DNA of 59,213 nt from Vaginisenegalia massiliensis (GTDB lineage: Bacteria > Bacillota > Bacilli > Lactobacillales > Aerococcaceae): positions 1 through 59,213 of the forward strand of contig NZ_UWPC01000011.1 in assembly GCF_900604935.1 (NCBI RefSeq), written 5' to 3'. The notes under the pieces are model-generated. The model was given only the letters and a program-made list of their open reading frames with translations, had not been told where the DNA came from and searched no databases. Within the stretch, counting starts at the first letter, position 1; every line of letters starts with the position of its first letter. A program made the translations under genes and the position numbers. Of this stretch, positions 44,454 through 53,648 are shown piece after piece.

Positions 44454-45821
44454 TTATTTAATGACTTGGTCGAATTCAATTGTCCAAACTTGAGATTTCT
44501 CATCGTTAGCTTCCATACTAATTTCTGGTTTCACATCTTTGACCTTGTATGAAAAAGTCTTATCTTCTGGCTTGTACGTATAGTCGGTAATGTCTGGATC
44601 TTTTAAAGACTCGTCTTTAGTTACCGTTTTGATACCGAAGTCATTATCATTGACTACAATAAGGGTCTTGTTGTCATTGAATAAGGCTAAACCTTCTGCC
44701 TTCTCAGCTGTCCATCCTTCTTTACGAAGGTCTACTAACTCAGTTTTAGTACCCATGGTAATATCACCAAGATCTTCAACTTTCTCAACGAATTCTAACT
44801 CTTTATCGTCTACCTTCTTATCGGTTAAATCAGTCGCTTTCTCAGTATCGAATAAGAAGACTTTATTCATCATCTCGCCTTGAGCATCTTTACCTTGCTC
44901 GATGACTAGGAACTTCGTATCTGAAACAGCAAAGATATCCCCAATTTTGCAATCTTTGATTTTCTTATAGTCATCTTTATTAACTGGATAAGCAAACATA
45001 CGAACCTTCTCAGTTTGAGGATCATACTCTACCACACGAGTAAACATCGCTGTTTTAGAGGTTTCTCCCTCAACATCTAACACACTTTGAACAGTTGCGA
45101 CAACTTTACCACTTGGCGTAATGGTTAAACCTTCAAAACCACGGTTAGGAATCCGTTGGGCTAAGATTTCAGGCAAGCCTTTACCCGGAGCCAATTGCTT
45201 AATTTGCTTACCATCTTTATCGAATTGGGTCATAAATGGTCCATATTCATCACAGATCCAGAAATTACCATCTTTATCAACCGCAATTCCTTCTGTATCC
45301 ATACCATGTTCATCGTAGCCTAAATCGTTTAGTTCTTCATCAAGCGCGACTTCGTTAGAAGAACCTACTTTACCTGGTTCAATCGGTTTACCTGTAATAT
45401 TCTTACCCTCTTTATCTTGCAAAGGAATCGTTTGGGTCACTGTCGCTTTACCATCTTTTAACGAGATCAAACCAATTTCAGGGGTGAAATCTGGACTTGG
45501 GAAAATTTTACTGGTTAAGACATCGTCTTCACCTTTTTCATAATTTGGCGCATCAAGGTTAGGACCACGGTCAGTTAAGCCCCAAAATTCTGGGTTGCCA
45601 TCTTTGTCCAAACCTTTAAAGGTAATAGCTGAACCGAAGCCCGTTACAAAACCATCTTTAAATTGTTCTGTCTTACCTTTATAAGGAACATACATATCCT
45701 GGCCGACTTCAACATCAAAGTGTTTCACGTCTTTAATCTTAACGTCTTGGGCATGTACGACTGTTTGGCCAGCAACCAAGGCTAAAAGCAAGGCGCTAGA
45801 TGCAAAAGTTGATAATTTCAT
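44454..45821 (-). CDS. secreted esterase-like/phytase-like protein
   Basis: A 455-residue exported protein with a signal peptide (1-24, ending VHA-Q) and a beta-propeller-like domain of the 'esterase-like activity of phytase' family. Typical stretches are FWGLTDRGPNLDAP, EGIAVDKDGNFWICDEYGPFM and GFEGLTITPSGKVVATVQS. It has no wall anchor, so it is released. A PHO-box-like triple repeat lies in its promoter, consistent with a role in phosphate scavenging from organic phosphates. It is a single-gene unit. Confidence 0.85.
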   Translation of the reverse strand: MKLSTFASSALLLALVAGQTVVHAQDVKIKDVKHFDVEVGQDMYVPYKGKTEQFKDGFVTGFGSAITFKGLDKDGNPEFWGLTDRGPNLDAPNYEKGEDDVLTSKIFPSPDFTPEIGLISLKDGKATVTQTIPLQDKEGKNITGKPIEPGKVGSSNEVALDEELNDLGYDEHGMDTEGIAVDKDGNFWICDEYGPFMTQFDKDGKQIKQLAPGKGLPEILAQRIPNRGFEGLTITPSGKVVATVQSVLDVEGETSKTAMFTRVVEYDPQTEKVRMFAYPVNKDDYKKIKDCKIGDIFAVSDTKFLVIEQGKDAQGEMMNKVFLFDTEKATDLTDKKVDDKELEFVEKVEDLGDITMGTKTELVDLRKEGWTAEKAEGLALFNDNKTLIVVNDNDFGIKTVTKDESLKDPDITDYTYKPEDKTFSYKVKDVKPEISMEANDEKSQVWTIEFDQVIK

Positions 45822-45862
45822 TTATTACACTCCTTTATCTGTCAATAAAACCAGTATAAAGC

Positions 45863-45906
45863 GGATTCATTAATTCTCAGTAAATTCAATGTAAAAATAA
45901 TGTAAA
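45863..45906 (-). promoter_or_regulatory. PHO-box-like promoter
   Basis: On the minus strand TTTACA (45901-45906), TTTACA (45890-45895) and TTTACT (45879-45884) repeat every 11 bases, the spacing of PhoP-binding TTNACA repeats. A TATACT -10 lies about 20 bases beyond. This fits PhoP-activated promoters, which lack a -35. Confidence 0.6.
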
Positions 45907-45933
45907 GCAATATAATCTGAATTTTTTTCATAT

Positions 45934-45971
45934 AAAAAAGAGCAAAAGAATGCACCAAATTCTTTTGCTCT
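45934..45971 (-). terminator. helicase gene terminator
   Basis: GAGCAAAAGAAT / ATTCTTTTGCTC stem followed by TTTTTTA on the minus strand. Confidence 0.8.
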
Positions 45972-46037
45972 AGTTATCTTATTTCAGCTAAATAATTTAT
46001 TTGTGATCTTCACAATACAGTCTTATTCCAAATTTAT

Positions 46038-48932
46038 TTAAGCTTCCACTAAATAGTGGTATAAATCATATGTCATAGGATGACTTAATTTTAGATCCAT
46101 CGTGACAACGGAAACCGGTTGCCCCTTGTCAAACATCTGACTATTCTGAGCAGAATCTGGGACTAAACTTACAGGGCCTAAATAATAGAAGTCACGTCCC
46201 TCTCCATCTTCTTTCTTGACAAACAGGTGAATTTGATTCCCATTTGTTTGATGATTAACAATTTCCACAACTTCTTTTGATTCTAGATGTCGTCTACTCC
46301 GTGTATACCAATGAAAAATCTGTTCATTAATGAACTCATCTCCATACTGAGTCGATTGCGAAATATCTTCTCGCTTATGATAGGTAACAAATATTGGAGT
46401 CGTTCCATGCTTGGTCTTGTAACCGTACATCGTTGACGACTCGTCTCGTTCCCAACCCAACAGGCGACAAGCATCTTTACGCGAATATTTCTGTCCAATT
46501 TCAATCTGGTCCTGCTGATAACCCGCTCGATATCTTTTAGATCGCAGTAACCCAGCCTGCAAACAATCATCAAACAGCACAGCAAAGGCTGGTATTGTTA
46601 AACAGTTTAGTAGCTCTGGAGATAAATAATAGTCTTCATGATTCATTAGCAAAATTTCTTGACCGTATTTAAGTTGGTCAGCTTCTTTGAAAAAGCTTAA
46701 GCTGACAAAATTTTCAACAGCGTTTTGAATCTTGTCATCAACGTATAAACCGTCTACCTGTAAATCATGCCAGAATTTTTGCCGGTTCAAATGTCCACCA
46801 CACGCTTTTAATTGCTGCAACAATAAGATATCATGGGGTCTTTTGCCTTCAAGTAATTCTTTAGCTAAAAATGTTAACACTTTATCACCATAGTCTTGTT
46901 CAAACTGGTAATCTGTTATCCCGAATTTACTTAAGAGTTGTCCATAATGGCCATACCCTTTTTCAAAGAATACGACTGGATCTAAACTATTTTGTTGCAT
47001 ATAATCCGTCAAAAGAGGAACACGACCAAGGCGATTAGCTAGCTCATGATAAGCCTCACGATAAATCTGCAAGTTGGTTAAATTTGCTCGGTTAATCGAA
47101 TCAAAAATTTGTTTACTGGCAATTTCTTCAAAGTTAATGGTAGTTAAACCCATTAATTGGTTACGATTGACTAATTCGCGCCGGTAATTATCCTTGTTCA
47201 TTGACTGATCGCCAAACAAGGCCACCGGAATTAAATAGTTATTTCGGTAATTTCCAATAAAATCAATGATTGTCACAAAATCCTTGCTCGGATGTTTTCT
47301 AAGACCTCGACCTAGCTGCTGCACAAAAATAATGCTAGATTCTGTATTCCGTAACAAGACAACCTGATTAATACTCGGAATATCAATTCCTTCATTAAAA
47401 ATATCCACTGTCAAAATATAATCTAGCTTGCCTGTTTCTAACTCATTCACCCTTTGCTGACGAACTAATTGACTATCATCTCCTGTTAAGGCTATTGTTC
47501 GGTATCCATAGCCATTCAACTGGTGTGATATTTCTTTGGCTTCAGCCTTATTCGCGCAAAAAATCAAGCCTTTCACTTGGTCTCCCGCGTGGCCATAATA
47601 AGTGACTTTATCCAAAATATGTTGCACCCGGGCATGTGAGGTTAAATCAGCAAAAGAAGTCTCCTCGTCAACGGCATGACCATCAACTAAAATATCCGTC
47701 ACGCCAAAATATAGAAATGGACACAACATTTCTTCTTTTAACGCATCTTGTAAACGAATCTCGTATGCCACCTGATAATCAAATAATTCATAAATATTTT
47801 GGCCGTCAGTCCGTTCGGGGGTAGCTGTCATACCTAAGATAAAGTTTGGTTTAAAGTAATTCATTACTTTCTGATAAGTCGGAGCTCCCGCCTTATGAAC
47901 TTCATCAATTAAAATATAATCAAACCAAGTTGGATCAATTTTGTTGAGGTTTTCCATACGTGAAAGAGATTGAATAGTAGCAAAAACATAGCGATAGGAA
48001 GAAAGATCCTGTCCTGACCGATAAATACATGCTTCCTCATCTCTAAACCCAATGACCTTTTGGTAGTCCGCTTTTGCTTTAGCTAGAATCTGTTCGCGGT
48101 GAACAATGAAAATAAAGCGGTTTGGACGGTAGGATCGAACATCAAAGGCGGACAGATAGGTCTTACCTGTTCCCGTTGCAGATATAACGAGAGCTTTCTT
48201 AGCCCCTTGTTTCCGTAGCTGCGCAATCCCTTTAAGGGCTTCCCTTTGCATCCTATTGGGTTGGATTTGGCGCTGATATTCAACTTGCTTTTCTTGTAAT
48301 ATATCTTTGCTAAAAACAGTTGGTTTAAATATTTGCTTAGCATATTGCTCTATGAGAATCGGATCTAACAAATCGGACTGTTCCCAGATTTGATTGAAAG
48401 CAGCTTGAGCTCGCTGAATAAAGTCCCCATCTTGAGCAGAAGATAATTTTATATTCCATTCATAATTCAGCTTCAAGGCATTATGTGTTAGATTGGATGA
48501 ACCAATAATAATAGCCTTTTCTAATCCGTGATCAAACAAATAGAGTTTGGCATGACTATTCAATTCTGCCTTAGTCATTCGGACTTGAATATTGGGTAGT
48601 TTTAATAACTCTGTTAACGCTTTGGGAGAATTAAAGCCTAGATAGGGTGAAATTAATATTCTTCCTTGACCGCCTCGACGAGCAAAATCTAGTATCTGAG
48701 ACTTAATCATCGCGATACCCGCTTCTGTCACGAATGCTACATTCCAACAAAAAGTATTGGCTTTTTTCAGTTCATTCTGAATATCTGTTAATACTGTTTG
48801 ACCCGTTGCTCCATCATTCAGTAATAGCTTAGGAGCATAACCCGTGTGTTGATATTGTATATTATGTATAAATCCATATTTAATCGAATCCTCGAGGTAG
48901 GATAAATATTCAGCCGTCGTTTCCTTTTCCAT
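46038..48932 (-). CDS. PLD-nuclease/DEAD-box helicase/DUF3427 protein
   Basis: A 964-residue fusion. The phospholipase D-like nuclease domain (about 1-190) has one HxK motif (SHAKLYLF, His127, Lys129) and GSSN at 144. A superfamily 2 helicase follows: Walker A SATGTGKT (252-259), DEVH (343-346), GMTATPERTD and the motif VI stretch QQLGRGLRKH. The C-terminal 300 residues are DUF3427. One PLD motif means it should act as a dimer. Such proteins are widespread in Firmicutes and often lie near defence genes, but no partner is here. Start at 48932 follows GGTGGGGG. Confidence 0.9.
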   Translation of the reverse strand: MEKETTAEYLSYLEDSIKYGFIHNIQYQHTGYAPKLLLNDGATGQTVLTDIQNELKKANTFCWNVAFVTEAGIAMIKSQILDFARRGGQGRILISPYLGFNSPKALTELLKLPNIQVRMTKAELNSHAKLYLFDHGLEKAIIIGSSNLTHNALKLNYEWNIKLSSAQDGDFIQRAQAAFNQIWEQSDLLDPILIEQYAKQIFKPTVFSKDILQEKQVEYQRQIQPNRMQREALKGIAQLRKQGAKKALVISATGTGKTYLSAFDVRSYRPNRFIFIVHREQILAKAKADYQKVIGFRDEEACIYRSGQDLSSYRYVFATIQSLSRMENLNKIDPTWFDYILIDEVHKAGAPTYQKVMNYFKPNFILGMTATPERTDGQNIYELFDYQVAYEIRLQDALKEEMLCPFLYFGVTDILVDGHAVDEETSFADLTSHARVQHILDKVTYYGHAGDQVKGLIFCANKAEAKEISHQLNGYGYRTIALTGDDSQLVRQQRVNELETGKLDYILTVDIFNEGIDIPSINQVVLLRNTESSIIFVQQLGRGLRKHPSKDFVTIIDFIGNYRNNYLIPVALFGDQSMNKDNYRRELVNRNQLMGLTTINFEEIASKQIFDSINRANLTNLQIYREAYHELANRLGRVPLLTDYMQQNSLDPVVFFEKGYGHYGQLLSKFGITDYQFEQDYGDKVLTFLAKELLEGKRPHDILLLQQLKACGGHLNRQKFWHDLQVDGLYVDDKIQNAVENFVSLSFFKEADQLKYGQEILLMNHEDYYLSPELLNCLTIPAFAVLFDDCLQAGLLRSKRYRAGYQQDQIEIGQKYSRKDACRLLGWERDESSTMYGYKTKHGTTPIFVTYHKREDISQSTQYGDEFINEQIFHWYTRSRRHLESKEVVEIVNHQTNGNQIHLFVKKEDGEGRDFYYLGPVSLVPDSAQNSQMFDKGQPVSVVTMDLKLSHPMTYDLYHYLVEA

Positions 48933-49010
48933 TTTAACCCCCACCAATCTTATGATAAGATCATTATAATGAATCGTTATATAAGATTATAGATCCTGGA
49001 GATGAAAAAT

Positions 49011-49403
49011 ATGATTAAAGAAATCCATGTTGTGGCCGCGGCAATAATAAATGACCAAGGACAAATCCTCTGCTGCCAGCGTGGCCCTGGACGGGCTTTA
49101 GCTAATCTGTGGGAATTTCCCGGCGGCAAAATTGAAAAAGGAGAAGATGCTCCATCAGCCTTAATCCGCGAAATAAAGGAAGAACTCCATGCCGAACTCA
49201 CTATTCATTCCTACTTAGGGGAAAACTCACATATTTATGACTTCGGTAGAGTCACAATGCAAGTTTATTTAGCCAGCCTCGCTCAAGATTATTTTCAATT
49301 AACTGAACACATTCAAGCTAAATGGATTGATAAAGATGGGTTGATGAATCTTGACTGGGCTCCAGTTGATATCCCCTTCGCTGAACGACTGAGCCAAAAA
49401 TAA
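49011..49403 (+). CDS. MutT-like Nudix hydrolase
   Basis: A 130-residue (d)NTP pyrophosphohydrolase. The Nudix box runs from GGKIEKGEDAPSALIREI to KEEL, and the start VVAAAIINDQGQILCCQRG is that of MutT/YtkD-type 8-oxo-dGTP sanitising enzymes. I choose the ATG at 49011, nine bases after GGAG; the ATG at 49002 sits directly on the ribosome site. It is divergent from the helicase gene with a 78-base gap that contains a palindrome ATCTTATGATAAGAT (48947-48961). Confidence 0.88.
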   Translation: MIKEIHVVAAAIINDQGQILCCQRGPGRALANLWEFPGGKIEKGEDAPSALIREIKEELHAELTIHSYLGENSHIYDFGRVTMQVYLASLAQDYFQLTEHIQAKWIDKDGLMNLDWAPVDIPFAERLSQK

Positions 49404-49458
49404 GAATGATAATTTTAAAAAAGGAAATAATTTAATCCGTAAATATCTTTTTCAGCAT

Positions 49459-49545
49459 ACAAAAAATATGGCAAACCCCTGCTAAAGACTATTTCCAAAT
49501 CATCTCTGGATTAGATCTTTCAACATTGGTTTGCCCTTTTTAATT
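49459..49545 (-). terminator. long-loop hairpin at the end of the uxuA operon
   Basis: GGCAAACC (49470-49477) pairs with GGTTTGCC (49528-49535) across 50 bases that can fold internally, with TTTTTT on the minus strand and TTTTT on the plus strand. Probably a bidirectional terminator. Confidence 0.5.
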
Positions 49546-49580
49546 TTCAATTTTATTTATAAATTAGTGTTTATAGCACA

Positions 49581-50648
49581 TTAATGCTTAGCCTTTTCGA
49601 CTGCTTCTTCAAGACCTTGCAAATAGGTAATGCCCATAGCCCTATCGTATAGTCCATAACCTGGACGCGCTACTTCACCCCAAATTGTTCGACCGTGATC
49701 AGGTCGAGCTATACCATCAAAGCCAATTTCATCTAATGCTTTAACAATTTCATACATATCTAAAGATCCTTCACTACTTAAATGAGCAGACTCTAGGAAG
49801 TGACGATGACCTAAAATCTTCACATTTCGTAAATGTGCAAAATGGATTTTCCCTTTCAAGGCATGAATCATATCCACTAAGTCATTTTCTGGATTCGCTC
49901 CATATGATCCAGTACAGAAAGTCACACCATTACATGGTGAATCAACTGCATTTACAATTTTAAGAATATCTTCTTTATTTTTAGTAATGCGTGGATATTC
50001 AAACATATCAAACGGTGGATCATCCGGATGAATCGCCATCTTAACTCCTACTTCTTCACACACAGGAATAACTCTTTCAAGGAAGTATTTAAGATTATCA
50101 AATAATTTATCCTCTGTAATCCCTTCATACATTGCTTCTAATTCATTAAAGCGTTCTAACCGACCTGGCTCCCAACCGGATAATTGAAATCCTGACGTTT
50201 GACCTGAAATCAAACCATACATTTGTTTTGGTTCAATTTGTTGAACAACTGCATCGTCATATTCCAAAGTAAATGACCCATCTGGCAATTGATAGTTTAA
50301 GTTGGTTTTTGCCCAACCGAAAATAGGTTTAAAACTATAACAAATAACCCCAACACCGCATTTACCAAGATTCCGTACAGTTTCTTTATAGTTCTCAATA
50401 TAAATATCACGGTCTGAAGTCCCAGCCTTTATCGAATCATGAACTGAAACACTTTCAATTCCAGCTAATTTCATACCTTTTGCTTCTACTTCTTGTTGAA
50501 GTCCTTTTATCTCGTCAATCGTCCAAATATCACCTGGCAATTTCCCAACTAAAGTTCCAACAACACCATACATATTAGGAATTTGACGAATTTTGTCCAA
50601 ACTAACAGGATCATCCTGCCCATACCATCTAAACGTCCATTTCATCAT
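49581..50648 (-). CDS. uxuA: mannonate dehydratase
   Basis: Dehydrates D-mannonate to 2-keto-3-deoxygluconate. The 355-residue TIM-barrel protein has the UxuA pattern MKWTFRWYGQDDPVSLDKIRQIPN, SVHDSIKAG, the metal site regions MAIHPDDPP and VTFCTGSYG, and the end RPDHGRTIWGE. Last of the eight-gene PTS operon (17-base gap from the dehydrogenase). No uxaC and no kdgK are in the window. Confidence 0.93.
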   Translation of the reverse strand: MMKWTFRWYGQDDPVSLDKIRQIPNMYGVVGTLVGKLPGDIWTIDEIKGLQQEVEAKGMKLAGIESVSVHDSIKAGTSDRDIYIENYKETVRNLGKCGVGVICYSFKPIFGWAKTNLNYQLPDGSFTLEYDDAVVQQIEPKQMYGLISGQTSGFQLSGWEPGRLERFNELEAMYEGITEDKLFDNLKYFLERVIPVCEEVGVKMAIHPDDPPFDMFEYPRITKNKEDILKIVNAVDSPCNGVTFCTGSYGANPENDLVDMIHALKGKIHFAHLRNVKILGHRHFLESAHLSSEGSLDMYEIVKALDEIGFDGIARPDHGRTIWGEVARPGYGLYDRAMGITYLQGLEEAVEKAKH

Positions 50649-50665
50649 GTGGACTCACCTCTCTA

Positions 50666-51775
50666 TTAAACAATATACTTTGTTAAATAACTTTCTAAAT
50701 CAACATAAACTCGCTTCAAAATTGCTTCATTAATTTCTAAGGGTAGTAAGTGAATTTTTTCTTTAGCATTCATTATTGTCACTATTTCTTCCATTTGATT
50801 ATCTTCAAAGGGATATACGCCCATTTGAGTCAAAGACAAAGGTAAGTCTAAAGCTTTATAAAATGGAATCAATCGATCAATTTCACTCCATTTTCCTTCT
50901 AAAGCTAATTGATAGAAAGTCCCATACGCCACTTTCTCACCATGCAAATAATCATGAAGCCCTGGTAATACAGCTGAAAGTGCATCATGAACTGTATGAG
51001 CAGCTGTATTGCGGGCATATTTACCTGCTAACCCGCCAACCAAACCAGAGATAACAATAACTACTTCAGAAACATTGATGAATGCACTGGTTACTTGCCC
51101 ATTTTTCATATCTTCAACGGCAGCTAAAGAATCATTCAAAATTGCATCTTGGCAAATTTTCGCTGCAAAACGTCCCATCTGAATCAAGGGAGCATCCTTT
51201 ATTTCTATTTGGGAAGTGACCAGATCGGATTCATACCATTTCACCAGAGTATCCGCGATGCCTGCAATGAAGTAGCGAACCGGGGAATCCACAACCAAAT
51301 AAGGATCTGTAATCAAGAATGCTGCATTATGATTTTGATGTGCAGAACGACCTTCAGCCATACCATTTTCCTTATACATAACTGACAGAGCAGCCCAAGG
51401 AGCACAATTGCTCGCAAGAGTTGGAACCACTCCAAATGGAGTCATAGTATAAGATGACGCTAACATGGTCAAATCACACATTTTCCCTCCGCCAACGCCA
51501 ATAACAAAATCTATTGCTTTGTCTTTAATAAGTTTAGAAATCCTCTCAGCTTCATCAAATGAACATTCGCCATTGTATTGTTCTAAAATAAACTCAAAAT
51601 CAGTTGAACTCAAAACTTTCTCAAAGAACTTTTGAGCTTTATGCCAGGAAACTGTTCCATGGATTACCAGCACTCGTTTAGCATGATATTCTCTCAACAT
51701 CTTCGGAATAGTATCAATTGCACCTTCATCATAGTGATAATATTGAGGCCCTGGTTTAATAATTAATTCTTTCAT
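50666..51775 (-). CDS. iron-containing alcohol dehydrogenase family oxidoreductase
   Basis: A 369-residue NAD(P)-dependent dehydrogenase of the GldA-like group. NAD-binding GVGGGKMCD and metal ligands can be seen in GIADTLVKWYES (Asp), AAHTVHDALS (His) and YLHGEKVAYG (His). Between PTS IIA and uxuA, it probably interconverts the keto- and hydroxy-acid of the pathway, the place UxuB (fructuronate reductase) fills elsewhere; this is inference. Substrate not certain. Confidence 0.85.
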   Translation of the reverse strand: MKELIIKPGPQYYHYDEGAIDTIPKMLREYHAKRVLVIHGTVSWHKAQKFFEKVLSSTDFEFILEQYNGECSFDEAERISKLIKDKAIDFVIGVGGGKMCDLTMLASSYTMTPFGVVPTLASNCAPWAALSVMYKENGMAEGRSAHQNHNAAFLITDPYLVVDSPVRYFIAGIADTLVKWYESDLVTSQIEIKDAPLIQMGRFAAKICQDAILNDSLAAVEDMKNGQVTSAFINVSEVVIVISGLVGGLAGKYARNTAAHTVHDALSAVLPGLHDYLHGEKVAYGTFYQLALEGKWSEIDRLIPFYKALDLPLSLTQMGVYPFEDNQMEEIVTIMNAKEKIHLLPLEINEAILKRVYVDLESYLTKYIV

Positions 51776-51791
51776 TATTGATTACTCCTTT

Positions 51792-52241
51792 CTAGAAGTC
51801 ATCATCCTCCACATCTGTTGACTCTTCCAATTGGGAAACATTCCACGTGCCCATGCTAGTTGCACCTTGCTGCATGATAGACTGAACGGCAATTGAAATA
51901 TCCGTGTTTAATAAGCGATGATTTACAGCTTCTAATACCATCGGCAGATTTACTCCACCTAAAATATAAACCTCCGCTTTTTTTGTTTCTGGAAGGCGAC
52001 TAATTGCCATTATTGTCTGATTATATGGGCTGGCACTGACTAAATCTGTAAACACAATAACGCCTTGTCCTTCATCTACTGATTCTATGGCTACTTTTAT
52101 ATCTTGACCTAAGGATTCAACAGATTGACCATTTACCAAATTGCAAGTAACAATTTGATCCGATAAGCCAACAATAGTATTGACCGCATCTTTCATGCCA
52201 TCACTCATTTTCCCATGAGTAGCAATTACAATTCCAATCAT
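51792..52241 (-). CDS. PTS mannose-family IIA component
   Basis: A 149-residue EIIA of the mannose family. The phosphorylated histidine is in IATHGKMSDGM (His9). It passes phosphate from HPr to IIB. The tail ends VEDDDF, like that of the IIC subunit. AAGGAGG precedes the ATG, and the gene overlaps the one before by 4 bases. Confidence 0.92.
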   Translation of the reverse strand: MIGIVIATHGKMSDGMKDAVNTIVGLSDQIVTCNLVNGQSVESLGQDIKVAIESVDEGQGVIVFTDLVSASPYNQTIMAISRLPETKKAEVYILGGVNLPMVLEAVNHRLLNTDISIAVQSIMQQGATSMGTWNVSQLEESTDVEDDDF

Positions 52242-53116
52242 TTTTCATCCTCCTTTGTAAATAATTTAGTTAAAAGATTCAAGTTATTTTGATTCAAGTT
52301 AGTATCTTTCAACATTGATTGACTAAGTCTGATAGTTTGGCCTTCGGCTTGACCTGCCATCACCCTTATTAATCCGTGTTGATATTGATGAATTGCCTCA
52401 TCCAAAACTTGTAATCTCCCATTCGTTTCTACATACAGCGGAGCATTCGCTCCAACTGAATCAAAGTGCACAATCTTTGCTCTTCTCTGAGTCGAAATAA
52501 GTAAACTCTGTAAACCATGCTCATTTGTTACACCATTATCTAAAAATGCAAATGCTATATGGCTGCTTTTATTTAAGGAAATAAAATTTAATAACCATAA
52601 AAGACTCGATGTATTGCGAATAAGCGTATACCGTGAAGGAATTCCTGTTGCCAATTTACCAATTAACCACGTAATTCCAAAATAACTTGTGGCCATTATT
52701 CCCCATGTATACCATAAGTGTTCATCACGACTCATATATGGAATGGCTATTTTTAGTGTAAATACTACTCCTATTAATATAAGCCCCAAACTACTAATGA
52801 AATTCAAAACCAATGTTTGTCTGGATTGTTTGGCTCGGTTCATAAAGAAATACGGACCTAAATGATAGTGTGGAGTATCATAATAAGTCGCATAAATTAC
52901 AGAAGCGTTTTTGACATCTCCCACATATATGTTACGACTCAAAACCCCATTTGAATCAACATTTCTGGCTTCAACTATGCGAATATCAGACCGTATTTGT
53001 TGCAAATCAATCAACAAACTGTGAATAAATCTTGCTTTTTGCTGATCTGTCTGTCGTTTTCTACAAATGTGTCCGTATCGTAAAAACCAGTCTGCTTGAT
53101 ACTCATTTAAGTCCAT
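52238..53116 (-). CDS. membrane protein with degenerate M28-peptidase-like fold
   Basis: A 292-residue protein with two or three hydrophobic segments (about 105-160). The flanks recall M28 aminopeptidases: ASVIYATYYDTPHYHLGP for the HYDT strand, IRNTSSLLWLLNFI for the NxTSG helix, HIAFAFLDNGVTNEHGLQSL for the FLDNEE strand and IVHFDSVGAN near the fourth metal site. Metal ligands look mostly lost. The similarity is my reading of motif order, not a search result. Start at 53116 follows AGGTGA. It lies inside the PTS operon, coupled to IIA. Confidence 0.6.
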   Translation of the reverse strand: MDLNEYQADWFLRYGHICRKRQTDQQKARFIHSLLIDLQQIRSDIRIVEARNVDSNGVLSRNIYVGDVKNASVIYATYYDTPHYHLGPYFFMNRAKQSRQTLVLNFISSLGLILIGVVFTLKIAIPYMSRDEHLWYTWGIMATSYFGITWLIGKLATGIPSRYTLIRNTSSLLWLLNFISLNKSSHIAFAFLDNGVTNEHGLQSLLISTQRRAKIVHFDSVGANAPLYVETNGRLQVLDEAIHQYQHGLIRVMAGQAEGQTIRLSQSMLKDTNLNQNNLNLLTKLFTKEDEK

Positions 53117-53128
53117 TTCAATCACCTG

Positions 53129-53632
53129 CTATAAATTAAACATTGATAACACTGAGTCTAGTCCTGTTTTCTCTGCAGATGGTGTCGCTTGAAAATAAAT
53201 ATTAACTACACCATAATTTTCTTTCATATCTTTTAATTTACGAGCATCTGCCTCATTTAGATAGACCGTCTTCGTTACCTGTTTATCTTCATCAGTTTTA
53301 CGAGCTATACCACCTAAGTTCAATTCTTTTACTGGAATGCCATGTTTAACTAGCTCATAGATTGTTTCTACATTTTTACTAATTAGAATGGCAGAATAAT
53401 CCTTGAATTGATATTCATCCCAATAAAATTTAGCTTTATCTGTCGACATGACAATTGTTTTTTGACCTGTGCGGCCACCAGCACTCTTATACAAATCTTT
53501 CATGAATTTATCTTTAGCTACGACATCATCCACCACAAAAATCGAATTTACTCCCGATCTTTGTGACAGAGTGATCATTACTTGTCCATGAATTAAGCGC
53601 TCGTCAACCCGAGCTAAATTAATTTCTCCCAT
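53129..53632 (-). CDS. PTS mannose-family IIB component
   Basis: A 167-residue EIIB. The phosphorylated histidine is in ARVDERLIHGQVM (about residue 13). The start is set by GTAGGAG before the ATG at 53632; the longer frame overlaps IID. Family spread includes mannose, sorbose, N-acetylgalactosamine and gluconate types, so substrate is open. Confidence 0.92.
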   Translation of the reverse strand: MGEINLARVDERLIHGQVMITLSQRSGVNSIFVVDDVVAKDKFMKDLYKSAGGRTGQKTIVMSTDKAKFYWDEYQFKDYSAILISKNVETIYELVKHGIPVKELNLGGIARKTDEDKQVTKTVYLNEADARKLKDMKENYGVVNIYFQATPSAEKTGLDSVLSMFNL

Positions 53633-53648
53633 TCTAACTCCTACTTTC

